A DNA stretch of 13,312 nt from DASPKX01 sp035627835 (GTDB lineage Bacteria > Verrucomicrobiota > Verrucomicrobiia > Limisphaerales > SXQI01). The notes below the pieces were generated by a model. The model searched no databases, was not told where the DNA came from, and saw nothing but the letters and a program-made list of their open reading frames with translations. This document shows positions 1 through 6,856 of this stretch, piece after piece. Position 1 is the first letter of the stretch, and each line of letters begins with the position of its first letter. The translations under genes and the position numbers were made by a program. The stretch is from the NCBI GenBank assembly GCA_035627835.1, contig DASPKX010000096.1, positions 1 through 13,312 on the forward strand. Direction: 5' to 3'.

Positions 1-775
1 GCATGCCAGCGACACCGACGATTTGTGTGCCGATCAAGGTTTGCAAGGCGGCGGCGGAAACCACCACCGCGAAAAGCGCAACGACGGCGAGTTGGGCCGC
101 CCCACGCAAAATGCGGGCGCCAGTTGTTCCGGGACGAAGCCAGCCTGTATAAAATGCGAACGCGCCGAGCCAAAGGCTGTAGAGGGCGCCCACATCAAAG
201 CCTTCCATGATGCTCAAGGCGACACATGCGCCCGCCAACATGGCTTTCAAAACCCACCACCCGCGCAATGTCCCGTGCAGCGCGGCCACAGCGAGCATGC
301 CCAAGCCGAGCGAGATCGCGCGGACAGGCAAGCCCCAAGCTGCGTTTGAAAGGGAGTTCATGTTCAGCAGGGCGGCTATGGCGCCAATGACGCACACCGC
401 CGCATGGAAGCCGAGCTTTCGGAAGCAGTACCAAGTGCAGAGCGCCGAGAAGAGCAATGATAGAGGCGCATACCATTTGGCAAAGAGCACGGGGTCGTTG
501 ATGACCAGGAAGAGGGTTGCTGTGAAGGTGGGAAGCGCTGAGGGTTGCTCGATCCCCAGCCAGTTGTTAGGTGTCCAATAGCCCGTGAAGGCCTGGGCAG
601 CCTCGTCGGCCTGGGACATCAAGACGCCGAGAGGGGCGTCGTTGGCAAAGAGCACCTGGTTTGGCTCGAGGCCTTTGCGGAAAACGAAAAGCAGGATCGG
701 GATGAGGCAAAGAAGGAAGATCCCGAACTCCTTCCCTATAGAACGACGCTCCCCCGGCGCGGATTGGCTTACCAT
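1..775 (-). CDS. Multi-pass membrane protein, C-terminus cut off by the window edge
   Basis: The minus strand is open without a stop from the ATG at 775 to the left edge, giving about 258 codons. The protein begins MVSQSAPGERRS, and its first hydrophobic segment is at about residues 16-33 (FGIFLLCLIPILLFVF). A conserved-looking luminal motif FANDAPLG follows at about 43-50. At least five further hydrophobic segments follow, including ones containing LLFSALCTWYCF, AVCVIGAIAALL, GLGMLAVAAL, YSLWLGAFAFYTGW and LAVVALFAVVVSAAA. This pattern resembles the large YfhO-like or glycosyltransferase-type polytopic proteins common in Verrucomicrobiota, but only the N-terminal part is visible and the family is not proven. 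It lies 49 nt downstream of the glycosyltransferase gene on the same strand, so cotranscription and a role in surface glycan or lipid-linked sugar transfer are plausible. No good ribosome binding site precedes the ATG, which is typical of this window. Confidence 0.75.
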   Translation of the reverse strand, partial: MVSQSAPGERRSIGKEFGIFLLCLIPILLFVFRKGLEPNQVLFANDAPLGVLMSQADEAAQAFTGYWTPNNWLGIEQPSALPTFTATLFLVINDPVLFAKWYAPLSLLFSALCTWYCFRKLGFHAAVCVIGAIAALLNMNSLSNAAWGLPVRAISLGLGMLAVAALHGTLRGWWVLKAMLAGACVALSIMEGFDVGALYSLWLGAFAFYTGWLRPGTTGARILRGAAQLAVVALFAVVVSAAALQTLIGTQIVGVAGM

Positions 776-824
776 AGCTTCTGCTGGACAATACTCGTTA
801 CGCGCGCAGCGTCCAACGCAGAAA

Positions 825-1802
825 CTATTTGGCGGTGGTGTCGATGGATTCTCCAACCTTCCAACGCTCACCCCGGAGCGCGAGGATCGCTCGACGCGCC
901 AGGACCGCGCTTTTCCCAAGGGTCCAGTGCGGCAGGCTCGTCAGGCGAATGGCCGCCTCGCGAATTTGCTTTGCGTAATCAGGAGAGTGGGGCTGCATCA
1001 TTTGCACCTTCATGCAGGAGCGGGCGCAAAAGCGCAGCTTCAGCATCTCGCGCCTGCGACGACGCGCCAAGGGAGGCTCATCGATCAAATTGGCGACCCT
1101 CTCCATCACAGCCCACTCATCGAGCACCCAGCGCTTCAGATCGCGGACGTTCTTGCTGGTTTGGTTGAAGGGACTGAACCGATATTGGCAGAGGTACTCG
1201 GGCACCTCTATCACCTGGCCGGTTCGCTTTGCCCAATCGGAGTAAAGCAAGCTGTCACCGACCTGAGGAAAATCTTCCAGAACGGCGACAGGATCCTGGT
1301 GGTCGGTCTTGAAAATGACTCCGGGCAGGAGCACGCAATCCAAGGTGGCATGGCGGGATAGAAATTCTGTCAGCGGAACCATCCTTGGGGGGCCGCTCGG
1401 GCGGCGGGTGAGGGGGCCAATGACCTCGCCCTCCGCGTTGATCTCCTCATTGTGAACGTAGCCGATCGCAGGGCCCTTGCACTTGCTCAGAGCTGCAAGG
1501 AGCTTCTCGAAGAAGGTTGGCGCGACCAGGTCGTCCGCCGTGAGTATGTGGAGGTAATCAGTGGCGCGGGCGTAGCTGAAAGCTTTGTTGATGTTGCCCA
1601 GCACCCCGAGGTTCGTGTCGTTGCGCACGAACTCTATGTTCAGCGGGAATGTGCGAACGATCTCGGGCGTGCGATCGGTTGAGCCGTTATCCAGCACAAC
1701 GACGCGGTCCGCTGGCCTGGTCTGCCGAGCGACCGCGTCCAGGGTCGGCAGAAGGAAGCGTTCGCCGTTATAAACGGGAATGACGGTGGTGAGTTTCTGC
1801 AT
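825..1802 (-). CDS. Family 2 glycosyltransferase
   Basis: Predicted GT-A fold glycosyltransferase that would move a sugar from a nucleotide-sugar donor to an unknown acceptor, probably at the cytoplasmic face of the membrane. Counting from the chosen ATG, the protein has 325 residues. It starts with the typical GT2 strand TTVIPVYNGE (5-14), then VVVLDNGSTDRT (34-45), which contacts the nucleotide. NDTNLGVLGNINKA follows at 61-74, and HILTADDLV (85-93) carries the DXD-like metal site (D90, D91). The C-terminal third is basic (RRRRRE at about 247-252) and lacks a clear membrane span. The frame also extends upstream to a TTG at 1841, which would add 13 residues; the ATG at 1802 is preferred because GT2 proteins usually begin just before the first strand. 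It sits between the nucleoside-hydrolase-like gene and the membrane protein gene. Acceptor and donor cannot be read from sequence. Confidence 0.9.
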   Translation of the reverse strand: MQKLTTVIPVYNGERFLLPTLDAVARQTRPADRVVVLDNGSTDRTPEIVRTFPLNIEFVRNDTNLGVLGNINKAFSYARATDYLHILTADDLVAPTFFEKLLAALSKCKGPAIGYVHNEEINAEGEVIGPLTRRPSGPPRMVPLTEFLSRHATLDCVLLPGVIFKTDHQDPVAVLEDFPQVGDSLLYSDWAKRTGQVIEVPEYLCQYRFSPFNQTSKNVRDLKRWVLDEWAVMERVANLIDEPPLARRRRREMLKLRFCARSCMKVQMMQPHSPDYAKQIREAAIRLTSLPHWTLGKSAVLARRAILALRGERWKVGESIDTTAK

Positions 1803-1856
1803 CGGCCGCAGAACCGTAGCTTCACGGAGTGCTGGGTTCAATCCAAACGGCCCGAG

Positions 1857-2786
1857 CTACTTGGAGGTCGGGGCCAGCTTGTGCATGGTGCGGAAGAATT
1901 CGGCTTCCATGGCTTTGAGGTTGTTGCCGCTCCGGGGCACGGTGATGCCGCGATTGTCGTAGCTCTCAACAGCAGTTAGGCAGCCAGGGGAGAAAAGTTC
2001 AAATAGCCAGGCGCCATCCCCCCATTGGTTAGCTTTTCCAAGGTCGCTATTCGCATACTCGCGGAGGAAATGGTTGAGGGGTGTGGCTGGGAGTTTTTGG
2101 AATGGCTCAGGGTTCCATTGGCTGATTTTGTCCCAGAAATACCCGCGGGCCCAGTTCACGAATGGGAAATGGTTCATGGTGATGTCCCAGGCCCATTGGT
2201 CTGAGCCGTTGTAGCCGCCGCCGTCGATCTGGAAGACCACGACGCGGTTCGTGATGGACGGATCCGTGAGGAAGGCGCTGGCGATGGTTGTGCAGGAGCC
2301 GCCCACGAATACGAGCAGCGGCTTCTCGGGGGAAGCCCGCTTGGCTTCGGCGATGATTAACGCGCTTCCTGCGGTGCGTTCAAATTGGGTGTCGAAGACG
2401 TTGCCGGAAGCCGGTTTCCGAATTGCGCTCGTGGAGCCAATCACCGGCTCAGGGATGTTCTTCAATCCGCTCTCACGGCTTAGCTTCAACAAACGGTCCG
2501 CCTCGTCCGTCTGTTGTTTGAGGGTGTGGGCGTATTTGGTTTCCCAGCCGAAGGTGCAGCGGGTGATCACGTTTCCCACGAGCTTCGCGTCACCGAGGCT
2601 GGCTTTTGCCCAGATGTAAGCCGCGTCCGGAACGTCGGTCCACCAGTCGTTGTCGTAGAGAATGGGGTTGGAGCTTGAAACATTCTTAATGCGAATGCGG
2701 CCATTCTCAAAGGTGTGCTCTGGCGTAAGAGCATGCGAGCGGGCTGCAACGAGCAGCGCGAAAGTCAGGACGATCAGTCGAGTCAT
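1857..2786 (-). CDS. Secreted nucleoside hydrolase-like protein
   Basis: The 309-residue protein has a clear signal peptide (MTRLIVLTFALLVAARSHA), so it is exported. The mature part matches the layout of inosine-uridine nucleoside hydrolases, which cleave the N-glycosidic bond of ribonucleosides using a calcium ion. DNDWWTDVPDAA (45-56) corresponds to the N-terminal aspartate cluster, IPEPVIGSTS (111-120) to the usual IPVYxG segment, and VGGSCTTIASAF (161-172) to the GPLTNIA segment. QIDGGGYNG (186-194) matches the GG strand, and GDGAW (256-260) sits where the C-terminal metal-binding aspartate lies. One aspartate of the usual VDD pair is proline here (P53), so activity on standard nucleosides is uncertain. 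The family assignment is from motif order and would be settled by a profile search. Exported relatives occur in Verrucomicrobiota and Planctomycetota. No Shine-Dalgarno is seen before the ATG. Confidence 0.75.
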   Translation of the reverse strand: MTRLIVLTFALLVAARSHALTPEHTFENGRIRIKNVSSSNPILYDNDWWTDVPDAAYIWAKASLGDAKLVGNVITRCTFGWETKYAHTLKQQTDEADRLLKLSRESGLKNIPEPVIGSTSAIRKPASGNVFDTQFERTAGSALIIAEAKRASPEKPLLVFVGGSCTTIASAFLTDPSITNRVVVFQIDGGGYNGSDQWAWDITMNHFPFVNWARGYFWDKISQWNPEPFQKLPATPLNHFLREYANSDLGKANQWGDGAWLFELFSPGCLTAVESYDNRGITVPRSGNNLKAMEAEFFRTMHKLAPTSK

Positions 2787-2936
2787 GCTTTATGAAAATG
2801 TTCTGAGGTCAACGATGTTCTTCGTGTAGTGGGTGATTTTACATCCCCGTGGATGCTGAAGCGAATGTAATTGAATTCGGAGGAGGCGGACGGGCATGTC
2901 TGCGACCCTTTTGCGTGCTGACGGCCCATCGCGCGA

Positions 2937-3386
2937 TTAAAATCTTGGATGGCTCACGAAAATGGTTGCCCCCTGGTATGGGGCGATTGTTCCTTCGAGC
3001 CGGGGTGTTCCAATGTTTGTCTGCCCGGGTGAGCCTTCCGTCACGTGGATTGTGAGATCTACGGTTTTCTTGGCAAAGCGCGCCTGGCGTGGAAGGGTGA
3101 TGTAGTCATAACCTTGAATATTCCACACCGGCTTGTGAAAGCCTTCCCCGGTTAATTCTTTGAATTCACCGAACTCCGCAAAGGCGGGTTCAACGCCTGC
3201 TTTCAAAAAGGCTTCGACGGCTGCCTGGCTTTCGTGCGCTACCTGCGCTCGCGACGGTTTGCGGTTCAGGAAAATGAGGCTGGCTATCAAAAGGATGCCC
3301 GCAGCTAAGGCGGCGCCAATCACAACACGGGCTGGGTTTCCGCTGCGCATTGCAGCAACTTTACGTATGTTGAGTCGGTTTGTCAC
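2937..3386 (-). CDS. Small single-pass membrane protein of unknown function
   Basis: I do not recognise this family. The frame encodes 149 residues from a GTG at 3386, or 137 from an ATG at 3350; neither start has a convincing ribosome binding site. A short basic N-terminus (RSGNPAR) precedes one strong hydrophobic helix, VVIGAALAAGILLIASLIFL (21-40). The helix is followed by NRKPSRAQ, giving a probable inside-N, outside-C anchor. The outer domain of about 105 residues begins with a helical stretch (ESQAAVEAFLKAGVEPAFAEF). It then becomes strand-rich and ends TIAPYQGATIFVSHPRF. The size and the helix-then-sheet pattern would suit a small periplasmic domain, but no catalytic motif is visible. 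It lies 150 nt from the nucleoside-hydrolase-like gene and is divergent from the plus-strand gene starting near 3534, so it probably has its own promoter in 3387-3533. Confidence 0.55.
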   Translation of the reverse strand: MTNRLNIRKVAAMRSGNPARVVIGAALAAGILLIASLIFLNRKPSRAQVAHESQAAVEAFLKAGVEPAFAEFGEFKELTGEGFHKPVWNIQGYDYITLPRQARFAKKTVDLTIHVTEGSPGQTNIGTPRLEGTIAPYQGATIFVSHPRF

Positions 3387-3533
3387 CGCGTCGCCGATGC
3401 GCAGCGGATCCTGATGCGCGATTTGAAGTGGCGTTTAAATCTCAGCGCCGGGGCGTAGTTTTCAAACTAGCTGCCGGGCTAGTCTCCCCGTACATTCGCG
3501 CTCATCAAATCATTATTCACTATCATCCTCACA

Positions 3534-4142
3534 TTGTATGTGCTTCTGATTTGCGGCGCGTTGGTCAGCATCCTTTTCTCCCCTTTCATTTTTGCCGCAG
3601 TCATGCGCATGAAGGCCAAAGCTGGGGAGAACAGCCAAGGGGGCATTGCTTCACCAGTGGACAGGCCTCCTGCCGGTGGTTTCCTGCGAGTTGCCGCGGT
3701 GCTTCTCACTTACCTGCTTGGCCCCTGGCTGTTCGGATGGTTTGTCTTTCCGACGGCCTACATGATGTTCCACGCTCCCCAGCTCCTGGTTTTGTTCGGT
3801 GCAGGTGTCGCCTTTCTGCTCTTTTCGTTGACCCGGAAAAATGACGGAGCCCCGCGGCATGACTCGTTTATTCGAGGGATGGTTCTCCTTTCTGTGCATT
3901 GGCTGTGTCTATCAGCAATTTTAACGTCGCGGGAAGGCATCGCAATGAAGTGGGACCAAGCTATCTTTGCTGCGTTTATTTTTCATGCGACGTGCTTGTA
4001 CCAAGCCGGGAGGATATGGTGGTCCAGGAAATTCCCGACTGCGCCTCGCGATAGGTCTAGAGAATCTGCCGATGGCCTTACTCGCGTTCCTTTTGACGGT
4101 AAGACTGCTGATAGGAACACACTTCAACAGAGCCCGGAGTAG
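3534..4142 (+). CDS. Polytopic membrane protein of unknown function
   Basis: An open frame of 202 residues from a TTG at 3534. The protein has about five hydrophobic segments: 2-23, 52-72 (containing LLTYLLGPWLFGWFVF), 75-99 (HAPQLLVLFGAGVAFLLF), 113-131 and 142-158. The tail of about 40 residues is charged and probably cytoplasmic. The start is unusual. There is no ATG before residue 24, and the reading frame is open back to a stop at 3480-3482 with hydrophobic codons just upstream of the TTG. The true start could therefore be the TTG at 3534, the GTG at 3540, or a rare codon further up. No family is recognised and no catalytic motif is seen. A perfect short hairpin begins 3 nt after the stop codon and may end the transcript. 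Confidence 0.55.
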   Translation: MYVLLICGALVSILFSPFIFAAVMRMKAKAGENSQGGIASPVDRPPAGGFLRVAAVLLTYLLGPWLFGWFVFPTAYMMFHAPQLLVLFGAGVAFLLFSLTRKNDGAPRHDSFIRGMVLLSVHWLCLSAILTSREGIAMKWDQAIFAAFIFHATCLYQAGRIWWSRKFPTAPRDRSRESADGLTRVPFDGKTADRNTLQQSPE

Positions 4143-4145
4143 GGC

Positions 4146-4164
4146 AGGGACTCTCAGAGTCCTT
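4146..4164 (+). terminator. Hairpin just after the membrane protein gene
   Basis: The bases at 4146-4153 (AGGGACTC) pair with 4157-4164 (GAGTCCTT) around a three-base loop, with one G-U pair. The hairpin begins 3 nt after the stop codon at 4140-4142, a usual place for a terminator or an mRNA 3' end protector. It lacks a following run of T, so it is not a classical intrinsic terminator. Confidence 0.35.
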
Positions 4165-4174
4165 CATCCTTACC

Positions 4175-4450
4175 TTGAACGGCTGCATTTGGCAGATAGA
4201 GGAGGAGATAAAGGTTCGCCAGGCAGGAATAATGGTCGAGCCAGGCCCCGTTTGGCTGCTGCGAGGCGAGGAGGAGGCGGAGTTAATTTGGAATGTGCAG
4301 CACGACGCGCAAGGCAAGCCGCGTTACCGCTTTGATTACGCCACACGCGCGCACGGCGGCGAAAAAGCCTCAGGAACCATCCGAATGATTCCCCGCCGCT
4401 GGGAACACCTCCTCACGCCCGACATCTCGGGTGTGCCGGTGTCATTGTGA
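4175..4450 (+). CDS. Possible small protein or gene remnant
   Basis: A 91-codon frame from a TTG at 4175, with no ATG until codon 20. The frame is open upstream to a stop at 4112-4114, overlapping the end of the preceding gene, so the real N-terminus is unclear. Its codon choice looks like genuine coding sequence rather than chance, and the protein is hydrophilic with plausible strands (VWLLRGEEEAELIWNVQHD, PRYRFDYATRAHG, TIRMIPRRWEHLL). No family is recognised, and there is no signal peptide or membrane span. A hairpin lies just before the TTG and no ribosome binding site is visible. It could be a short real gene or the remains of a longer gene. A protein search with residues 20-91 would decide. 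Confidence 0.3.
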   Translation: MNGCIWQIEEEIKVRQAGIMVEPGPVWLLRGEEEAELIWNVQHDAQGKPRYRFDYATRAHGGEKASGTIRMIPRRWEHLLTPDISGVPVSL

Positions 4451-4598
4451 CTCCGGTTGGGCGCGAAGCTGATGAGATGTGCAACTGCATTGTGGTAATG
4501 CAGATGCGGAGGTCAGGGAGACTTTGGTGTCGCTGTATTCAGGTCAATGGTCATTCACCCAGGTGCGCGAACACGGGATTGCCAACAACCCTCAACGG
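4451..4598. other. Stretch with no convincing gene
   Basis: This lies between the small ORF and the 3' end of the hydrolase remnant, where the plus-strand and minus-strand genes converge. Two overlapping plus-strand frames run through it, but they have no ribosome binding site and continue antisense into the hydrolase coding sequence. No clear terminator hairpin was seen. Confidence 0.4.
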
Positions 4599-4922
4599 CT
4601 ACTTCTTCAACCAAAACTTAACACCCACGGGTTTCGGCGCGTCCAGGAATCCATCGTTGATCCCTTTGAGGTGGAGTTTGAAAAACGACCGCAGGTATGC
4701 GGTTGCTAGCGTATGATTCCGAAAGGCGTTGCGGTCAGGATACACTGGAGGAATTGATGCCAAGTATGAGGCGTCTGAGAAGGTGAAATGCACTGCTCCA
4801 TCCAGCGCGCCCAGATAACCATCTTTGCTCATCGCGCTGATCATTTTATGGAAGGAATGCCCCTCATCGATGTAGTTGGCCGTCAGAATCTGAAAGGCTT
4901 TGTGGCAGGATCGGTCTCCCAC
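4599..4922 (-). pseudogene. C-terminal part of the frameshifted PAF-acetylhydrolase-like hydrolase
   Basis: This 107-codon frame is open on the minus strand from a GTG at 4922 to the stop at 4599-4601. It is best read as the displaced end of the upstream hydrolase gene, not as an independent gene. It carries ILTANYIDEGHSFHK and then GAVHFTFSDASYL, where the histidine encoded at 4788-4790 occupies the place of the catalytic histidine in the PAF-acetylhydrolase family (usually followed by a phenylalanine or leucine and an FSD-like turn). The segment continues to a basic end, GVKFWLKK. Joining the upstream frame through TTC at 4886-4888 to CTG in this frame gives a protein of about 449 residues, close to the family's usual size. 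One missing base near 4885-4886 would explain the break. The GTG at 4922 has no ribosome binding site and is unlikely to be used. Confidence 0.7.
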
Positions 4923-5947
4923 AAGGTGCTCAGGTTTCCGTCCATATTAGCGAAAGCTTTAATCCGGCTGTCAGTTCTACCCAGCGTCGATGAAGTGTTC
5001 CCCCCGGCTGAAAATCCGAAAGCGCCGATTCGATTCGTGTCCAGGAGCCCCGCCCATTCCGGGTCGGAAAGGTTCAGCCGTTCTATCTCTGACAGCAGAA
5101 ACTGCAGATCTTTCGCTCGCAAATCAAAATCCATGGAGGTCACTCCCACATTGTGCGAGAGATCGCCGAACGTTGTGCCATCCGGGAGAAGAGTGACGTA
5201 GGAATCGCGGTGGTCCATTGCCGCAACCACAAAGCCATGGCTGGCCAACTCTTCACAGAGGTGGGTGTTGTCGAACCGGTGCATGGTATATCCTGGCGAA
5301 TAGGTCACCACTGGGAAAGGCCCCGCGCTTCGGGCAATGACGGCATTCGATTGGGACTGCGCGAAGAATGCAGGGTCGATAGTGACGGCGGCAATGGCCC
5401 ACATGGAGTTGATGCTACTCGCCACCTGGGGAGCGGCGTAGCGGCTTGGGAGAGCCCCACTGGTCGGTGTGGCTGGGTAGAACATCGTAACGAGGAACGG
5501 AAAGTTTGTTTGATAAACCCGGTTCGTGCGATCTGGGTTGTGCATCACCAACAACTTTGTGCCAACGGCGTAAGGCCCCGTTAAAGAAGGAAAGGGAGTG
5601 ACCAGGTTCGTGGAGGGCGTTCGGTAAAAATACTTCGCATGCCCGGTCCTTGGGCTCTCGAGCGAGAGCGGCGCTGTGCTTCCGTTCGTGCGGCTCAGCA
5701 ACGCTATCCGCTCCCATTTCTGGAGGTCTGGCGAGGCTTCCACCGGGTAGATGCTATGGAAGCGACGGAACTTCGTCGCGGGCGCGCCGGAGAACTGCAG
5801 GCGCACGGCCTGGTCTGCATCGACGGTAATGGATTGAATTTTCTGAGGCGTTTGAGCTGCCAATTGAGGAACCGAGCACACAAATGCGAAGGTAGCGCAG
5901 CACAAGGCAAGTAAAAGGCGCCAGAAACAATGCAAAGGGGATATCAT
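4883..5947 (-). CDS. Secreted PAF-acetylhydrolase-like alpha/beta hydrolase, N-terminal part (frameshifted)
   Basis: The 354-codon frame begins with a signal peptide (residues 1-31, ending QLAAQ). Next comes a small strand-rich domain at about 35-110, with PVEASPDLQKWERI and KYFYRTPS, of a kind often seen in secreted Verrucomicrobiota proteins. The hydrolase domain starts near GPYAVGTKLLV (124-134). It contains PFPVVTYSPGY (210-220), the segment leading to the oxyanion hole, and HGFVVAAMDHRDS (237-249). The nucleophile elbow GFSAGG is at 311-316 (Ser313), and NMDG (334-337) supplies the likely triad Asp336. This order fits the platelet-activating factor acetylhydrolase/dienelactone hydrolase-like esterases, which cleave ester-linked acyl groups. 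The frame ends at TGA 4883-4885 before the triad histidine, which is found in another frame just downstream. As sequenced, the product would be inactive unless the frame is restored by a sequencing correction or by recoding. Confidence 0.8.
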   Translation of the reverse strand: MISPLHCFWRLLLALCCATFAFVCSVPQLAAQTPQKIQSITVDADQAVRLQFSGAPATKFRRFHSIYPVEASPDLQKWERIALLSRTNGSTAPLSLESPRTGHAKYFYRTPSTNLVTPFPSLTGPYAVGTKLLVMHNPDRTNRVYQTNFPFLVTMFYPATPTSGALPSRYAAPQVASSINSMWAIAAVTIDPAFFAQSQSNAVIARSAGPFPVVTYSPGYTMHRFDNTHLCEELASHGFVVAAMDHRDSYVTLLPDGTTFGDLSHNVGVTSMDFDLRAKDLQFLLSEIERLNLSDPEWAGLLDTNRIGAFGFSAGGNTSSTLGRTDSRIKAFANMDGNLSTLWETDPATKPFRF

Positions 5948-6109
5948 AAGGCTTTAGCTCGAAGAGATGCTTATATAGCGTTGTTTCAGTGACAATACGG
6001 AAATTAACCCACGCTTTGACTCGACTCCTGCGCGCTGTAGTCCGCCAGAACGGCACTTCGCGCTTTTCCTTGGCGCCGGCCTATGAGAACGTGCTGAGCG
6101 CTAAGAATT
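5948..6109. promoter_or_regulatory. Divergent promoter region between hydrolase and sigma factor genes
   Basis: This 162-nt gap separates two divergently transcribed genes and must hold at least the promoters for both. A TATATA at 5972-5977 is the only box-like element noted. No well-spaced consensus pair, operator repeat or riboswitch fold was recognised. Confidence 0.4.
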
Positions 6110-6853
6110 GTGAGCAGTCTTGGTCCTTATTCTCCGGAGAAAGCCGGCCAGTTCCGCACGACGCACTGGAGCGTGGTTCTCCAGGCGGTTGGCCCGTCAG
6201 CCGAATCTGAATCGGCTTTGCAAAAACTCTGCTCGCAGTACTGGCATCCCGTCTACACGTTCATCCGGTGCCGGGGCTATTCTCCTGACCAAGCCAAAGA
6301 TTTAACCCAGGAATTCTTCGCTCGTTTACTCGCGGGCGATTCGCTCCAAACCGCGAATCCCGAACGGAGACGGTTTCGCAGTTTTCTCCTTGGCGCTGTG
6401 AAGCATCTTCTGGCCAGCGAATGGCGCGACGCGAATCGCCTAAAAAGAGGGGGAGGGCAGGAAATTATCTCCTGGGACGGGATTGAAGCAGAGGAGCGGG
6501 AACTGGTGGAGCCAGGAGCGGGCATGGATGCCGAGCTGCTGTTTGATAGGCGTTGGGCTCAAAGAATCGTCTCCGCCAGCATCGCCCGGCTGGAAGCTGA
6601 AGCCCGCCGGGATGGCCTGGAAGAGCGTTTTGCCGAGTTGAAGAAATTCCTGCAGGGGGATGGGCAGGCCGGTTCTTACCAGGCGGCTGCGGCAAAGCTT
6701 GGTTTGTCAGAGCCCGCTGTGAAGTCCGCCATCTTCCGCATGCGCCGCCGCTATGGGGAGATCCTTCGCGAGGAGATTGGTGAAACGGTTGCTTCGCCCG
6801 GAGAGGTTGAGAGTGAAATTCGCCACTTGATAGCCGTGCTCGCGGCTGGTTAA
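6110..6853 (+). CDS. ECF-like RNA polymerase sigma factor paired with a kinase
   Basis: The 247-residue protein is a sigma-70 family factor of the extracytoplasmic-function type found in Planctomycetota and Verrucomicrobiota. It would direct RNA polymerase to a dedicated promoter set. The opening GQFRTTHWSVVLQA is typical of that group. Region 2 covers about 38-110, with HPVYTFIRCRGYSPDQAKDL, TQEFFARLL and FRSFLLGAVKHLLASEW. Region 4 is at about 180-222, with the helix-turn-helix YQAAAAKLGLSEPAVKSAIF followed by RMRRRYGEILREEI. A C-terminal tail (SPGEVESEIRHLIAVL) is also characteristic. The GTG at 6110 is chosen because the only nearby upstream in-frame ATG (6083) is followed by a stop at 6095-6097. 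The kinase gene starts 3 nt after the stop, which implies translational coupling and a shared pathway. No anti-sigma factor gene is seen nearby, in keeping with control by the kinase instead. Confidence 0.9.
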   Translation: MSSLGPYSPEKAGQFRTTHWSVVLQAVGPSAESESALQKLCSQYWHPVYTFIRCRGYSPDQAKDLTQEFFARLLAGDSLQTANPERRRFRSFLLGAVKHLLASEWRDANRLKRGGGQEIISWDGIEAEERELVEPGAGMDAELLFDRRWAQRIVSASIARLEAEARRDGLEERFAELKKFLQGDGQAGSYQAAAAKLGLSEPAVKSAIFRMRRRYGEILREEIGETVASPGEVESEIRHLIAVLAAG

Positions 6854-6856
6854 CCC

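Noticed and set aside
585..1361. Long plus-strand open frame (258 codons) opposite the membrane protein and glycosyltransferase genes
   Set aside because: It lies antisense to two genes with clear motifs, has no recognisable domain and reads as low-complexity basic sequence; it is explained by the codon bias of the opposite strand.
4447..4716. Plus-strand open frames of 76-89 codons after the small ORF
   Set aside because: They have no ribosome binding site, overlap each other in different frames and run antisense into the hydrolase C-terminal part.
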